A stretch of DNA of 64,000 bases from Acidimicrobiales bacterium (GTDB lineage Bacteria > Actinomycetota > Acidimicrobiia > Acidimicrobiales > Aldehydirespiratoraceae): NCBI GenBank assembly GCA_029263175.1, contig JAJCXZ010000087.1, positions 1 through 64,000 of the forward strand. The letters are read 5' to 3'. Below are positions 8,932-17,636 of this stretch, in pieces. Under the pieces are notes generated by a model, which worked only from the letters and a program-made list of their open reading frames with translations, did no database searches and was not told where the DNA came from. Made by a program: the position numbers and the translations under genes. The stretch's first letter is position 1. Each line of letters opens with the position of its first letter.

Positions 8932-10351
8932 ACACGTCGGTCAGCGCCCGGGCGCCCCGTTGGCGTCCGAGGTTGAACACGAACCAGCGATCGTCGGGGC
9001 GGTCGGCGACCCGGCACAGCCAGTCTCGAGCGTCGGGATCGCTCACGATCGCGGCGTAGGCGTCGGGCCCGAGATGATCGGCCAGGTAGCTCACATCGAG
9101 TGCGCCGGAACCGCCGAAGCGATCGATGTTGCGGTGGGCAACGATCGCTTCCGGATTGGCCACGTTCACGGCCAGAAGTGTCAGCAGGGCGGCCCCGAGG
9201 GCCGCGGCAACCACGTCGACGTGAAGTCGGTCGCCAAGATGGAGTGCGAAGAGGACGAGGACGACACCGATCCAGGCTGCGAACACGATCGTCGAGAACC
9301 GCAGCATGGTCAGACCGAACTCGGCTTCGTAGAGGAAGAGCCGTCGGATCGCGACCAGCACAACGACGATCGTCAGGGCAACGATGAGCAATTCGAGACC
9401 GAGCAATCGGCGTTGACTCCACGAGCGGAGAAGTCGGCGCCGACGATCGACGACCCAGATCACCGTCACGGTGAGTGCAGCCGCAGCCAGGAGTTGGAAG
9501 AAACCCTGGCGGGCGTATTCGGCATAGGTGAGCCCGGTTGATCGCTCCACGTATGCCGCGCCGGCGGTGAGCGCAACAACCTGGCTGGTCACGAACGCTG
9601 TATAGACGGCGGCGACCGACGCGAGCACGATGCCGAGTTCGAGGCCGCCGAACCGGAGGTACAACCGAGGCGACCGGCTGGCGTGAGGCCAGGTGCCGTG
9701 GCCGGCGAGCGCACCCATCGCGATGGTCCCGACCAGCAGGAAGGCCAGGTTTCGCGCAAGAAGTGGCCCGTCGATGCTGATGGTGATCGCGGATTGGAAG
9801 AGTGCGTCCGCGGCGGTAAGCAGAGCGATGAGTGTGATCGCGATCGGCGTGGCGATGGCGACACCGCGACCGACCTCGAGCAGCCGACGGCTCGCTCCCG
9901 CCCTTCGCGGGACTGCCAGCGCCGAGCGGGAGGCCAGATCGACGGACCATGCGGCAGGAGCAAGCAGAGATGGCACGTGGACCACACGGCGGAGTGCGTC
10001 GATCACGCTTCGGTCCTCGGCCCGCGCCACCGCAGCGAGCAGCAGAAGCCCGGCAACGGCGACCAGATTCAACGGGACGAGCCAGAGTGATGCGCGGACG
10101 CTCAACATGAGCGCGGGGGCGACCGCGGCGAGAGTCAACCGTCGCGCCGGCATCGAATCGAGCCAGCCTCCGGTCCACGAAGCGACGACGACCGCGCCGA
10201 ACCCGGCTGTGGTCGCGATGCCGATCGGGTGCTGCACCGCCACCGTGAAACCGACGGCGCCGACGGCAAGGGCAACCAGGATTCCCGGATGCGGCGCTCG
10301 CCGCCAGGTCGGGGCGACCCGGTTGAGCTGCTCGACAATGGTGGCAGTCAT
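8909..10351 (-). CDS. DUF4173 family integral membrane protein
   Basis: This 480-residue polytopic membrane protein has many hydrophobic helices across its first 400 residues and the motif YAEYARQGFFQLL, which is characteristic of the DUF4173 family; the biochemical function of that family is not known to me. The start is the ATG at 10351, overlapping the upstream kinase stop as ATGA and preceded by an excellent AGGAGG. The frame upstream of it is a shadow of the kinase gene. It is the last gene of a minus-strand group with an OmpR/EnvZ-type pair, a common neighbour for DUF4173 genes. Its final residues (LVETEV) are encoded by one arm and the core of the palindrome at 8891-8931. Confidence 0.88.
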   Translation of the reverse strand: MTATIVEQLNRVAPTWRRAPHPGILVALAVGAVGFTVAVQHPIGIATTAGFGAVVVASWTGGWLDSMPARRLTLAAVAPALMLSVRASLWLVPLNLVAVAGLLLLAAVARAEDRSVIDALRRVVHVPSLLAPAAWSVDLASRSALAVPRRAGASRRLLEVGRGVAIATPIAITLIALLTAADALFQSAITISIDGPLLARNLAFLLVGTIAMGALAGHGTWPHASRSPRLYLRFGGLELGIVLASVAAVYTAFVTSQVVALTAGAAYVERSTGLTYAEYARQGFFQLLAAAALTVTVIWVVDRRRRLLRSWSQRRLLGLELLIVALTIVVVLVAIRRLFLYEAEFGLTMLRFSTIVFAAWIGVVLVLFALHLGDRLHVDVVAAALGAALLTLLAVNVANPEAIVAHRNIDRFGGSGALDVSYLADHLGPDAYAAIVSDPDARDWLCRVADRPDDRWFVFNLGRQRGARALTDVCLVETEV

Positions 10352-11361
10352 CGGGTCCTCCTGACGACTGTGCTGGGAAGGTCGAGCACCAGGCGGCACC
10401 CGGGCTCGGCGCTGGTGGCTCGAATGGTGCCGCCGTGTAGCTCCACGACCCATTGGGCGATCGCAAGGCCGAGCCCCGTCCCCCCTGACTCGGTTGACCG
10501 GTTGTGGCTGCCTCGTTCGTAGCGGCCGAAGATCCGGGTGGCGTCGGCTTCCGCAATGCCCGGGCCGCGGTCGATGACCTCGATGCGCGCGCCATCGTCG
10601 GTGGCGCGCCCCCGCACGGTCACCGAGTCCGTCTCGGGACTGAACCGGGTGGCGTTGTCGAGCAGGTTGGCCACCACCTGATGAAGCCGTTCCCGGTCGC
10701 CCTCGACGGCGAGATTCTCGGGAGCAAAGTCGATGTCGACCACGATGTCGCGATGAAGGGCCGCCTCTCGAGCGGCCTCGCGGGCAACCGTGGCGAGCTC
10801 GACCGAATCGAGATCGAGGGGGATGGCGCCGGACTCCAGACGGCTCAAGTCGAGCAGTTGGGATACGAGCCGTCCGAGGCGCTCGGTCTGCGACAGCATC
10901 GTGTTGAGGGTGGTGTCATCCGCATCGGTCACACCATCGACGATGTTTTCGAGGGTCGCTTGGAGGGCCGTGATCGGTGTTCGTAGTTCATGGCTGACCA
11001 TGGCGATCAGGTCGCGCCGGTCGCGGTCGAGGTCGGCGAGTTGGGCGGCCATGGCATTGAACGCCCGGGCGAGATCTCCGACCTCATCGGCCGACGTCGC
11101 GGTGACCGGGGCGTCGTAGTCGCCCCGGGCCATTCTGGTCGTGGCCTGTGCCATCTCCCGCAGAGGTGACACGATGCCGCCGGCGAAGAACCACATGATC
11201 GCCACGCCGATCAGGCCAGAGATGATGGGCCGGATCCAGACCGGCCAGCCGAGGCTGAAGCCGAACTGGCTGACGGCTGCCGCGATGGCGATCGAGCCGA
11301 CGATCACCGCCGAGAGCTTCAGCTTGATCGATGGAAGTGTGTCGAGCGGGCGAAGGCGCAT
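10348..11361 (-). CDS. Sensor histidine kinase, HAMP-HisKA-HATPase
   Basis: This 337-residue membrane kinase has two transmembrane helices close together (about 17-34 and 43-62) with almost no extracytoplasmic loop, a HAMP domain, the HisKA motif MVSHELRTPITAL with phospho-His near 124, an N-box HQVVANLLDNATRFS, and G-boxes DRGPGI and GTGLGLAI. The near absence of a sensor loop suggests intramembrane or partner-based sensing. The start ATG at 11361 shares one base with the stop of the regulator (TGATG), and the 3' end overlaps the DUF4173 start. It is presumably the cognate kinase of the OmpR-type regulator directly upstream. Confidence 0.94.
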   Translation of the reverse strand: MRLRPLDTLPSIKLKLSAVIVGSIAIAAAVSQFGFSLGWPVWIRPIISGLIGVAIMWFFAGGIVSPLREMAQATTRMARGDYDAPVTATSADEVGDLARAFNAMAAQLADLDRDRRDLIAMVSHELRTPITALQATLENIVDGVTDADDTTLNTMLSQTERLGRLVSQLLDLSRLESGAIPLDLDSVELATVAREAAREAALHRDIVVDIDFAPENLAVEGDRERLHQVVANLLDNATRFSPETDSVTVRGRATDDGARIEVIDRGPGIAEADATRIFGRYERGSHNRSTESGGTGLGLAIAQWVVELHGGTIRATSAEPGCRLVLDLPSTVVRRTR

Positions 11362-12029
11362 CAGACATCGCCCAAGGCGTAACCGATGCCGTGCACAGTG
11401 CGGATCACGTCGTCGCCGAGCTTTCGGCGGATCGCTCGCACATGACTGTCGACGGTGCGCGCCCCGGACCCGTCGCGGTATCCCCACACGGCGACGAGGA
11501 GCTGTTGCCGGGTGAGCACGGCAGGGCTGACCGACGCGAGCTGAGCAAGGAGGTCGAACTCGGTCGGGGTGAGATGAACTTGGTCAGGACCGATCTGGAT
11601 TCGCCGACTGGCGCGCCAGATCTCGATCGCTCCCAGCTGGTGGTCGGGGCCCGTCGGCGGACTCGAATCGTTGACCCGGCGGAGCACTGCACTCACGCGA
11701 GCGACGAGCTCACGGGGGCTGAACGGCTTGGTCATGTAGTCGTCGGCTCCAACGGCCAACCCGACGAGCATGTCGGTTTCAGCGTCACGGGCCGTCAGCA
11801 TCAGGACCGGCACCCGACGATCGGCCTGAATACGCCGGCAGACCTCGAGTCCATCGAGTCCGGGCAGGAGCAGATCGAGCACCACCAGATCCGGCACGAG
11901 CACCTCGCAGACATCCACTGCCTGCAGGCCGTCATGGCAGACCGTTACGGCATGACCATCGGATTCAAGCCGGGCAGCCACCGCTGAAGCGATTGCCGGC
12001 TCATCTTCGACTACGAGAATGATGCTCAC
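11361..12029 (-). CDS. Response regulator, OmpR/PhoB type
   Basis: This is a two-domain regulator of about 222 residues. The receiver has an acidic cluster (VVEDEP) and a phospho-Asp near 52 in LVVLDLLLPGLDG, then a Lys in MTKPFSPRELVARV. The C-terminal winged helix contains LTPTEFDLLAQLA and the recognition region TVDSHVRAIRRKLGDD. I chose GTG at 12029 because GGTGGAG lies just upstream; a second in-frame GTG at 12038 would add three residues. It is read with the kinase and DUF4173 genes. A short inverted repeat (AGGAT/ATCCT) lies in the 65 bases upstream and could be autoregulatory, though it is weak. Confidence 0.93.
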   Translation of the reverse strand: MSIILVVEDEPAIASAVAARLESDGHAVTVCHDGLQAVDVCEVLVPDLVVLDLLLPGLDGLEVCRRIQADRRVPVLMLTARDAETDMLVGLAVGADDYMTKPFSPRELVARVSAVLRRVNDSSPPTGPDHQLGAIEIWRASRRIQIGPDQVHLTPTEFDLLAQLASVSPAVLTRQQLLVAVWGYRDGSGARTVDSHVRAIRRKLGDDVIRTVHGIGYALGDV

Positions 12030-12094
12030 GGACTCCACCGTAGAGAAGCCGGTGTGTGAGGGTCCCGCGGAGGATGTGAAGATCCTGTGCAGGC

Positions 12095-13354
12095 TCAGCT
12101 GCGCGGTGGACGCTGGTCCCCCATCGGCAAGTCCTCGGCCATCTCGGCTTCATCCTGCATGTCGGCCCACCATTCGCCGTAGGCGCGCGCGCCGTAGGTC
12201 GCGGTGACCCCGTGAGCGACGATGGAAAGAAGGACCGTCCATGACATGACGGTGAAGACGATCTGCAGGTCGACACCGTGAGCGTGTTCAACCGCGCTCA
12301 GCCCGAACAGGATCGATGCCAACCCCCGCGGACCGAACCAGCCGAGGAACCCCACCGTTTGGCGTTTGAGGCCCGACCCGGCAAGGGACAGTGCGATCGC
12401 GGCCGGCCGCACCAGCACGAGGCTGGCAACGGCGTAGAGACCCACCCGCCAATCGAGTTGATCGAGTGACGGACCCACCACGATGGCGCCGAACACGATG
12501 AACGAGGCGGTGGCGAGGAGTTGGGACAGATCCTCGGTGAACTCCTCGACGTGTGAACATGCCGCCCGTGCGGTCGTGCCCAGCGCAAGACCCGCAACGA
12601 AGGTGGCGATGAACCCGTTGCCGCCGGCCTCCACCGCACAGACGAACGCCAACGCGGCGAGCGCGAGCACGGACAGCTGGCGGTAGATGCCGTCCATCCA
12701 GTCGCGTTCTGATGCCCGACGGATGAGCGTTCCCCCGAGTCCACCTACGACCAGGCCGACCGCGGCCCCGTACCCGATCTGCTCGCCGGCGAAGGCGAGC
12801 CACGAGCCTGCCGTGGCGAAGGTGTCGGCGTCGGCGGACAGCGCGACGAACAGTGTCACCGCCGGGAGGGCGATCCCATCGTTCAGTCCACTCTCGACGT
12901 TGAGGGACTGACGGATCCGTTGCGGCACCGCCTTGTCGGTGACCACGGCCTGGCCCAGCGCGGCATCCGTGGGGGCAAGGATCGCGGCGATCAGGGCGGC
13001 GACGGCGACTGGAATGTCGAAGAGGATGGCGGCAGTGACGGTGCCGAGCGCGATGGCGACCGGAAGCCCGATGGCGAGCATGCGTGCGGGAAGGGCGAAC
13101 TCCTCGCGAAGCCGCACCACATCGATTCGCACCGCATCGCTGAACAAGAGCACCGCGAGCGTTGCTTCGGCAAGCAGTTCGACTCCGGCGCTGTCGAGTT
13201 CCAGGCTGACGATGTCGAAGCCGGGTTGACCGATCGCCAGACCGAACCCGACGAAGATCATCGGACCGGTCAGCGGAGTTCGTTCGATCAGCTTCGATGC
13301 CAAGCCGTAGACGACCAGGAATCCGGCGATTACGGCAAGAGCAACGGCGTCCAT
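12095..13354 (-). CDS. Cation:proton antiporter, CPA1/NhaP-like
   Basis: This 419-residue membrane transporter has about 12 hydrophobic helices and would exchange Na+ or K+ for protons across the cytoplasmic membrane. The family signature is visible as ILAPTDAALGQAVV followed by LNVESGLNDGIALP, which carries the acidic residues of the CPA1 ion-binding site. The ATG at 13354 has GGGAGGA eight bases upstream. The C-terminus is short and acidic, with no large regulatory tail. It is the first gene of the minus-strand series leading to the OmpR-type system, with a 65-base gap, and it is divergent from the Rieske gene pair. Ion selectivity cannot be judged. Confidence 0.92.
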   Translation of the reverse strand: MDAVALAVIAGFLVVYGLASKLIERTPLTGPMIFVGFGLAIGQPGFDIVSLELDSAGVELLAEATLAVLLFSDAVRIDVVRLREEFALPARMLAIGLPVAIALGTVTAAILFDIPVAVAALIAAILAPTDAALGQAVVTDKAVPQRIRQSLNVESGLNDGIALPAVTLFVALSADADTFATAGSWLAFAGEQIGYGAAVGLVVGGLGGTLIRRASERDWMDGIYRQLSVLALAALAFVCAVEAGGNGFIATFVAGLALGTTARAACSHVEEFTEDLSQLLATASFIVFGAIVVGPSLDQLDWRVGLYAVASLVLVRPAAIALSLAGSGLKRQTVGFLGWFGPRGLASILFGLSAVEHAHGVDLQIVFTVMSWTVLLSIVAHGVTATYGARAYGEWWADMQDEAEMAEDLPMGDQRPPRS

Positions 13355-13374
13355 GCGGAATCCTCCCAGAGTTT

Positions 13375-13404
13375 GGGAACGTATGGCGATGCCGGTGCGT
13401 TCCC
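13375..13404. promoter_or_regulatory. Inverted repeat GGGAACG-N16-CGTTCCC in the divergent promoter region
   Basis: Seven-base arms at 13375-13381 and 13398-13404 lie in the 89-base gap between the antiporter (minus) and the Rieske-glutamate synthase gene (plus). The dyad with a 16-base spacer has the geometry of a regulator operator. There is no other gene in the gap. Confidence 0.35.
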
Positions 13405-13443
13405 GAGCATGGAAGAGTGTGGATCCGACTGTGGAGGCGATTG

Positions 13444-15069
13444 ATGCAACCGATGAAGGTGGCGACGTGGAGTGAGGTGCCCGATCGGGAGCCGATCGGC
13501 ACGCTGATCGAGGGCGTTGACCTGGTGATTGTGCGCTTCGACGACAATCACTCCGTGCTGTACGGACGCTGTCTGCATCGCGGGGCCTTGATGGCTGACG
13601 GTCACATCAGCGGAGACAATCTGATCTGCGGACTGCACGGTTGGGACTATGTCTTTCACACCGGTGTGTCGAGCTACGACAACAACGAGCGCCTGGCCAA
13701 GTTCTCCAGCTGGGTGGAAGACGACGAACTGTTGGTCGACGCCGATGAGATTCGTGCGTGGACCAAAGAGCACCCGCAGCCCTACGACCGCGAGACGTAC
13801 CAAGGCACCTACCAGGATCCGCATGGGGACTCCGCCGAACCTCACGTGGGGCTGATCCGTCGCCTGGCCAACGAAGGCCTCGACTACCTCGGACATCACG
13901 GTCCCGTCACCTCGATGGGTGTCTCACGCGAACAACTCCCCAAGTGGGACGACATCCAGTTTGTGACCGCCCAACTTGCCCGCAAGCCACAACTCGACGA
14001 CGTGCCCGTGAGTACCGGAGTGGTGATCGGCCCGAATGCGGAGAAACCGCTCGCCCTCGACATTCCGATGTTCGTGAGCGACATGAGCTACGGCGCCTTG
14101 TCAGAAGAGGCGAAGGTCGCGCTTGCTCGCGGAGCCGAGAGAGCCGGCACGGGTATCTGTTCCGGCGAGGGTGGGATGTTGCCCGAAGAGCACGCCGAGA
14201 ACTCGCGCTACTTCTACGAGTTGGCCAGCGGCAAGTTCGGCTGGTCGATCGAGAAGGTCGCAGACGTGCAGGCCTTCCATTTCAAGTTCGGTCAGGGCGC
14301 GAAGACCGGCACCGGCGGCCACCTGCCCGGCATCAAGGTCAAAGGCAAGATCGCTGAGGTGCGCGGTCTCACGCCTGGCACGGATGCCATCTCTCCGTCG
14401 ACCTTTGTCGAGTTCGATCGGCTGGACGACCTTCGGCGGTTCGCGGCCAGGGTTCGTGAAGCCTCGGGTGGTGTCCCGATCGGCGCGAAGCTGTCGGCCC
14501 AACACATCGAGGACGACATCGATGCCGCATTGCGAATCGGGGTCGACTACATCATTCTCGACGGACGTGGTGGCGGCACCGGTGCTGCGCCGGTCGTATT
14601 CCGCGATCACATCTCGGTGCCGACCATTCCCGCGCTGGCGCGAGCCCGCCGACATCTTGACGCGTGCGGGCGGGGCGATGTGACCCTGGTGGTCACCGGT
14701 GGCCTTCGCACCCATACCGATTTCGCCAAGGCACTCGCGCTCGGCGCCGACGCGATCGCGGTGTCGAACTCGGCGATGCAGGCCATCGGTTGTCTGGGCA
14801 TGCGCGCCTGTTCGACGAACAACTGCCCGGTGGGCATCGCCACCCAGAAGGAAGAACTTCGGGCTCGCCTTCCGGTCGACGAGGCCGCTGATCGCCTGCA
14901 CCGGTTCTTCGCGGCATCCACCGAGTTGATGGGCGTGCTCGCGCGAGCCTGCGGCCATACCGACCTCAGCCAGTTCTGTGCTGAGGATCTGACCACATTC
15001 GATCGAGAGATGGCCCACCTCACGGGCATCAACTACGGAGGCATCAACCTCGGAGGCATTGCCCTATGA
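13444..15069 (+). CDS. Rieske [2Fe-2S] domain fused to glutamate synthase-type FMN/Fe-S domain
   Basis: This 541-residue protein has two parts. Residues 1-110 form a Rieske domain with cluster ligands C43-x-H45 and C62-x2-H65. Residues about 165-530 are homologous to the FMN-binding synthase domain of glutamate synthase (GltB), with FVSDMSYGALSEEAK, KTGTGGHLPG, DGRGGGTGAAP and a C450-x5-C456-x4-C461 motif ending CPVGIATQ, which in GltB binds the 3Fe-4S cluster. The GltB amidotransferase domain is absent, so glutamine is probably not the nitrogen donor. The ATG at 13444 has GTGGAGG just upstream; the longer frame runs into the divergent gene. The stop overlaps the next gene (ATGA). The reaction is unknown; electron transfer from the partner ThDP enzyme to FMN is my inference. 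Confidence 0.93.
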   Translation: MQPMKVATWSEVPDREPIGTLIEGVDLVIVRFDDNHSVLYGRCLHRGALMADGHISGDNLICGLHGWDYVFHTGVSSYDNNERLAKFSSWVEDDELLVDADEIRAWTKEHPQPYDRETYQGTYQDPHGDSAEPHVGLIRRLANEGLDYLGHHGPVTSMGVSREQLPKWDDIQFVTAQLARKPQLDDVPVSTGVVIGPNAEKPLALDIPMFVSDMSYGALSEEAKVALARGAERAGTGICSGEGGMLPEEHAENSRYFYELASGKFGWSIEKVADVQAFHFKFGQGAKTGTGGHLPGIKVKGKIAEVRGLTPGTDAISPSTFVEFDRLDDLRRFAARVREASGGVPIGAKLSAQHIEDDIDAALRIGVDYIILDGRGGGTGAAPVVFRDHISVPTIPALARARRHLDACGRGDVTLVVTGGLRTHTDFAKALALGADAIAVSNSAMQAIGCLGMRACSTNNCPVGIATQKEELRARLPVDEAADRLHRFFAASTELMGVLARACGHTDLSQFCAEDLTTFDREMAHLTGINYGGINLGGIAL

Positions 15070-17069
15070 GCACGAACGAGACCGCATCGATCGAAGAACC
15101 GGAACTCCCGGACGGTGACTACGCCTGGAAACGTGTTCTCGGCACCGACGAGCTCCCCGAGGGTCGGGTCACCACCGTGACGGTCGGACACGAGAGCCTC
15201 TGCATGTCGAACACCGTCGAGGGTGGATTCGGTTGTGTCGCCAATGCGTGTCCGCATCAGGGCGGCCCGCTCGGTGAAGGTTCGATCGAGGGTGGATGGC
15301 TCCGGTGTCCATGGCACGGCTACGACTTCTCCCCGAAGAACGGGATCCCCCCGGGCGCCTTCAATGACGGCCCGATCGCTTATCCGACCGAGGTCCGTGA
15401 GGACGGCGTCTACGTCGCTCTTCCGATGGAGATGGCGCGGCCCCGCACGGTGTCGGACGTGATGGTCGACACGATGCTCAACTGGGGCGTCACTCACGTG
15501 TTCGGCATGGTCGGCCACTCCAACCTGGGCTTCGCTGATGCGATGAGAGTGGCCGAGGAGCGCGGCGACCTCACCTACATCGGGATTCGCCACGAAGGTG
15601 CCGCGTCGTTCGCGGCGACGGCCTACGGGAAGCTCACCGGAAGGTTGGCGGCGTGCTTCGCCATTGCCGGGCCCGGCTCCACCAACCTCATAACCGGGCT
15701 CTACGACGCCAAGACCGATCGGGCCCCAGTACTCGCGTTGTCCGGTCAGGTGCCGTCGAGTGTGAGGGGACGGGGGGCGTTCCAGGACACTGACCTGCAC
15801 GCGGCCTTCGCCGATGTGAGCCGCTACAGCGAGACGGTGCAAGCGGGATCCAACCATGCTGAACTCATGACGCTGGCGTGCAAGACGGCACTTCTCGAAC
15901 GCGATGTCGCTCATCTCGTGTTCCCCGACGAAGTGCAGGAGATCGAGGCGGAAGTGAGCGCAACGGCGAGTGGGCCCGACGGTCGGACCGGAGCACGCGA
16001 GATAGCGCCCCCGAGCAGCGCGCTGGCAGCGGCCGTTGCCGCGCTGACGGCGTCTGATCGCCCGCTGATCATCATCGGCAACGGCGCGAAGGAAGGGATG
16101 CACGAGATCCTTGCTCTCGCCGAGAAGGTCGACGCGCCGGTGGTCACGACATTCAAGGCAAAGGGTCTGATCTCGGATTCGCATCCGCTCGGGTGCGGTG
16201 TGCTCGGCCGCTCGGGCACGCCCGTGGCCAGTTGGTTCATGAACGAGAGCGATCTCCTCGTCACGTTCGGTGTGTCGTTCGCGAACCACACGGGCATCGC
16301 CGACTACAAGCCCATCGTGCAGGTCGATTTCGATCCGATGGCACTTGGTCGGTTCCACCCGGTCTCGGTCGCGGTGCAGGCTCACGTTGGCGTCGCCGCC
16401 CAGGCGATGGCCGAGGGCTGCGGTACGACGAGCCGTGACGGTGCAGCCGCCGAGGTGGCCCAGCGTTGGGCGATCTGGCGGGCCGAGAAGGCCAGCCGCC
16501 GTGCGGACGATCGCGGTGAGGGCGTCAACGCCGCCGCCCTCTTTCATGCGCTCGGGGACTGTGTGCCGCACGACGCGATCATGCCGGTCGACGTCGGCAA
16601 CAACACCTACTCCTTCGGTCGCTACTTCGAGGTGGCGAACCAGTCGGTACTGATGTCGGGTTACCTGGGATCGATCGGGTTCTCGCTGCCGGCGGCGATG
16701 GGGTCGTGGGCCGCGACCCAGAGCCAACCCGAGTTCGCGGGCCGCAAGGTCGTCTCCATCTCGGGCGACGGAGGGCTGGGCCAATACGCGATGGAGCTGA
16801 CCACTGCGGTCAAGTACGGCATGGACATCACCCACGTCGTGATGAACAACAGCGAACTCGGCAAGATCTCGAAGGAACAACGAGCCGCCGACTACGACGT
16901 CTGGCAGACATCGCTTCACAACCCGTCGTTCGCCGCTTTCGCCGAGCTCTGTGGTGCCAAGGGAATCAGGGTGACCGAGATCGGCGACCTGCAGGCGGCG
17001 ATGGCCGAAGCCCTGGCCTACGACGGGCCCGCCCTCGTTGAGGTCGTGACCGACGCGCTTCTGGTCTGA
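15066..17069 (+). CDS. Rieske [2Fe-2S] domain fused to ThDP-dependent pyruvate oxidase/acetolactate synthase-like enzyme
   Basis: This 667-residue fusion starts with a second Rieske domain (C62-x-H64, C81-x2-H84). It is followed from about residue 125 by all three domains of a ThDP enzyme of the pyruvate oxidase/acetohydroxyacid synthase family. Visible are the activating Glu near 177 in GIRHEGAASFAATAYG, a central nucleotide-binding domain with a Gly-rich FQDTD region, and the ThDP/Mg2+ motif GDGGLGQYAMEL ending in VVMNN. ThDP enzymes of this family decarboxylate 2-oxoacids such as pyruvate. The Rieske domain suggests that electrons leave through an Fe-S centre rather than to a quinone. The gene overlaps the Rieske-GltB gene by 4 bases, so equal, coupled synthesis is likely. 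The true substrate is not evident. Confidence 0.93.
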   Translation: MSTNETASIEEPELPDGDYAWKRVLGTDELPEGRVTTVTVGHESLCMSNTVEGGFGCVANACPHQGGPLGEGSIEGGWLRCPWHGYDFSPKNGIPPGAFNDGPIAYPTEVREDGVYVALPMEMARPRTVSDVMVDTMLNWGVTHVFGMVGHSNLGFADAMRVAEERGDLTYIGIRHEGAASFAATAYGKLTGRLAACFAIAGPGSTNLITGLYDAKTDRAPVLALSGQVPSSVRGRGAFQDTDLHAAFADVSRYSETVQAGSNHAELMTLACKTALLERDVAHLVFPDEVQEIEAEVSATASGPDGRTGAREIAPPSSALAAAVAALTASDRPLIIIGNGAKEGMHEILALAEKVDAPVVTTFKAKGLISDSHPLGCGVLGRSGTPVASWFMNESDLLVTFGVSFANHTGIADYKPIVQVDFDPMALGRFHPVSVAVQAHVGVAAQAMAEGCGTTSRDGAAAEVAQRWAIWRAEKASRRADDRGEGVNAAALFHALGDCVPHDAIMPVDVGNNTYSFGRYFEVANQSVLMSGYLGSIGFSLPAAMGSWAATQSQPEFAGRKVVSISGDGGLGQYAMELTTAVKYGMDITHVVMNNSELGKISKEQRAADYDVWQTSLHNPSFAAFAELCGAKGIRVTEIGDLQAAMAEALAYDGPALVEVVTDALLV

Positions 17070-17086
17070 CCCGGTAGAGAACTGTC

Positions 17087-17590
17087 GTGAAGATCCGCAA
17101 CGTCACCGAAGCCGACCTCGATCAGATCGTTGAACTCAACCAGGCCAACCTGCCTGCCGTCGGACCGACCAACCGGACCCAGATCGAACGATTCGTCGAG
17201 CAGACGCACTCGTTCCTTGTCGCCGCGACCCCGGACGACCAGGTCGGCGGCTTCCTGGTCGGCCTGCCGCCCGGCACGGATTACGGGAGTTTGAACTACG
17301 CCTGGTTCAGCACCCGTTACGACAACTTCATCTACGTCGACCGGATCGTCGTCGGTGACTCGGGTCAGGGCCAGGGCACGGGCCGGCTCCTGTACGACAC
17401 ATTCGCCGGTCGCGGACGGGAGACCGGCGCCGACGTGATGCTCGCTGAGGTCAACGTGATTCCCCGCAATGATCAATCCCTCCGCTTCCATGAACGGTAC
17501 GGCTTCGTCTCGGTGGGCGAGCAGGACATCGATGGTGGCGACAAGCGGGTCACGATGCTCGCGTACCGCCTGGACTTGCAGAGCAGCTGA
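17087..17590 (+). CDS. GNAT family N-acetyltransferase
   Basis: This 167-residue GNAT acetyltransferase would use acetyl-CoA. The acetyl-CoA loop is seen as VVGDSGQGQGTGRLLYD, a Q-x-x-G-x-G-type motif after strand beta-4, and the C-terminal part has the typical FHERYGFVSVGEQ. It begins with GTG at 17087, 17 bases after the ThDP gene, so it may belong to the same transcript. The substrate is not predictable. The protein is full length for the family and shows no anomalies. Confidence 0.88.
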   Translation: MKIRNVTEADLDQIVELNQANLPAVGPTNRTQIERFVEQTHSFLVAATPDDQVGGFLVGLPPGTDYGSLNYAWFSTRYDNFIYVDRIVVGDSGQGQGTGRLLYDTFAGRGRETGADVMLAEVNVIPRNDQSLRFHERYGFVSVGEQDIDGGDKRVTMLAYRLDLQSS

Positions 17591-17636
17591 CCCGCCGCCA
17601 TGACAAGCTACGCCGACGAGAGCGAGGCCCGGAAAC

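Noticed and set aside
15033-16919. 628-codon minus-strand frame opposite the Rieske-ThDP gene
   Set aside because: Antisense shadow of a gene with complete ThDP and Rieske motifs; no recognisable protein features.
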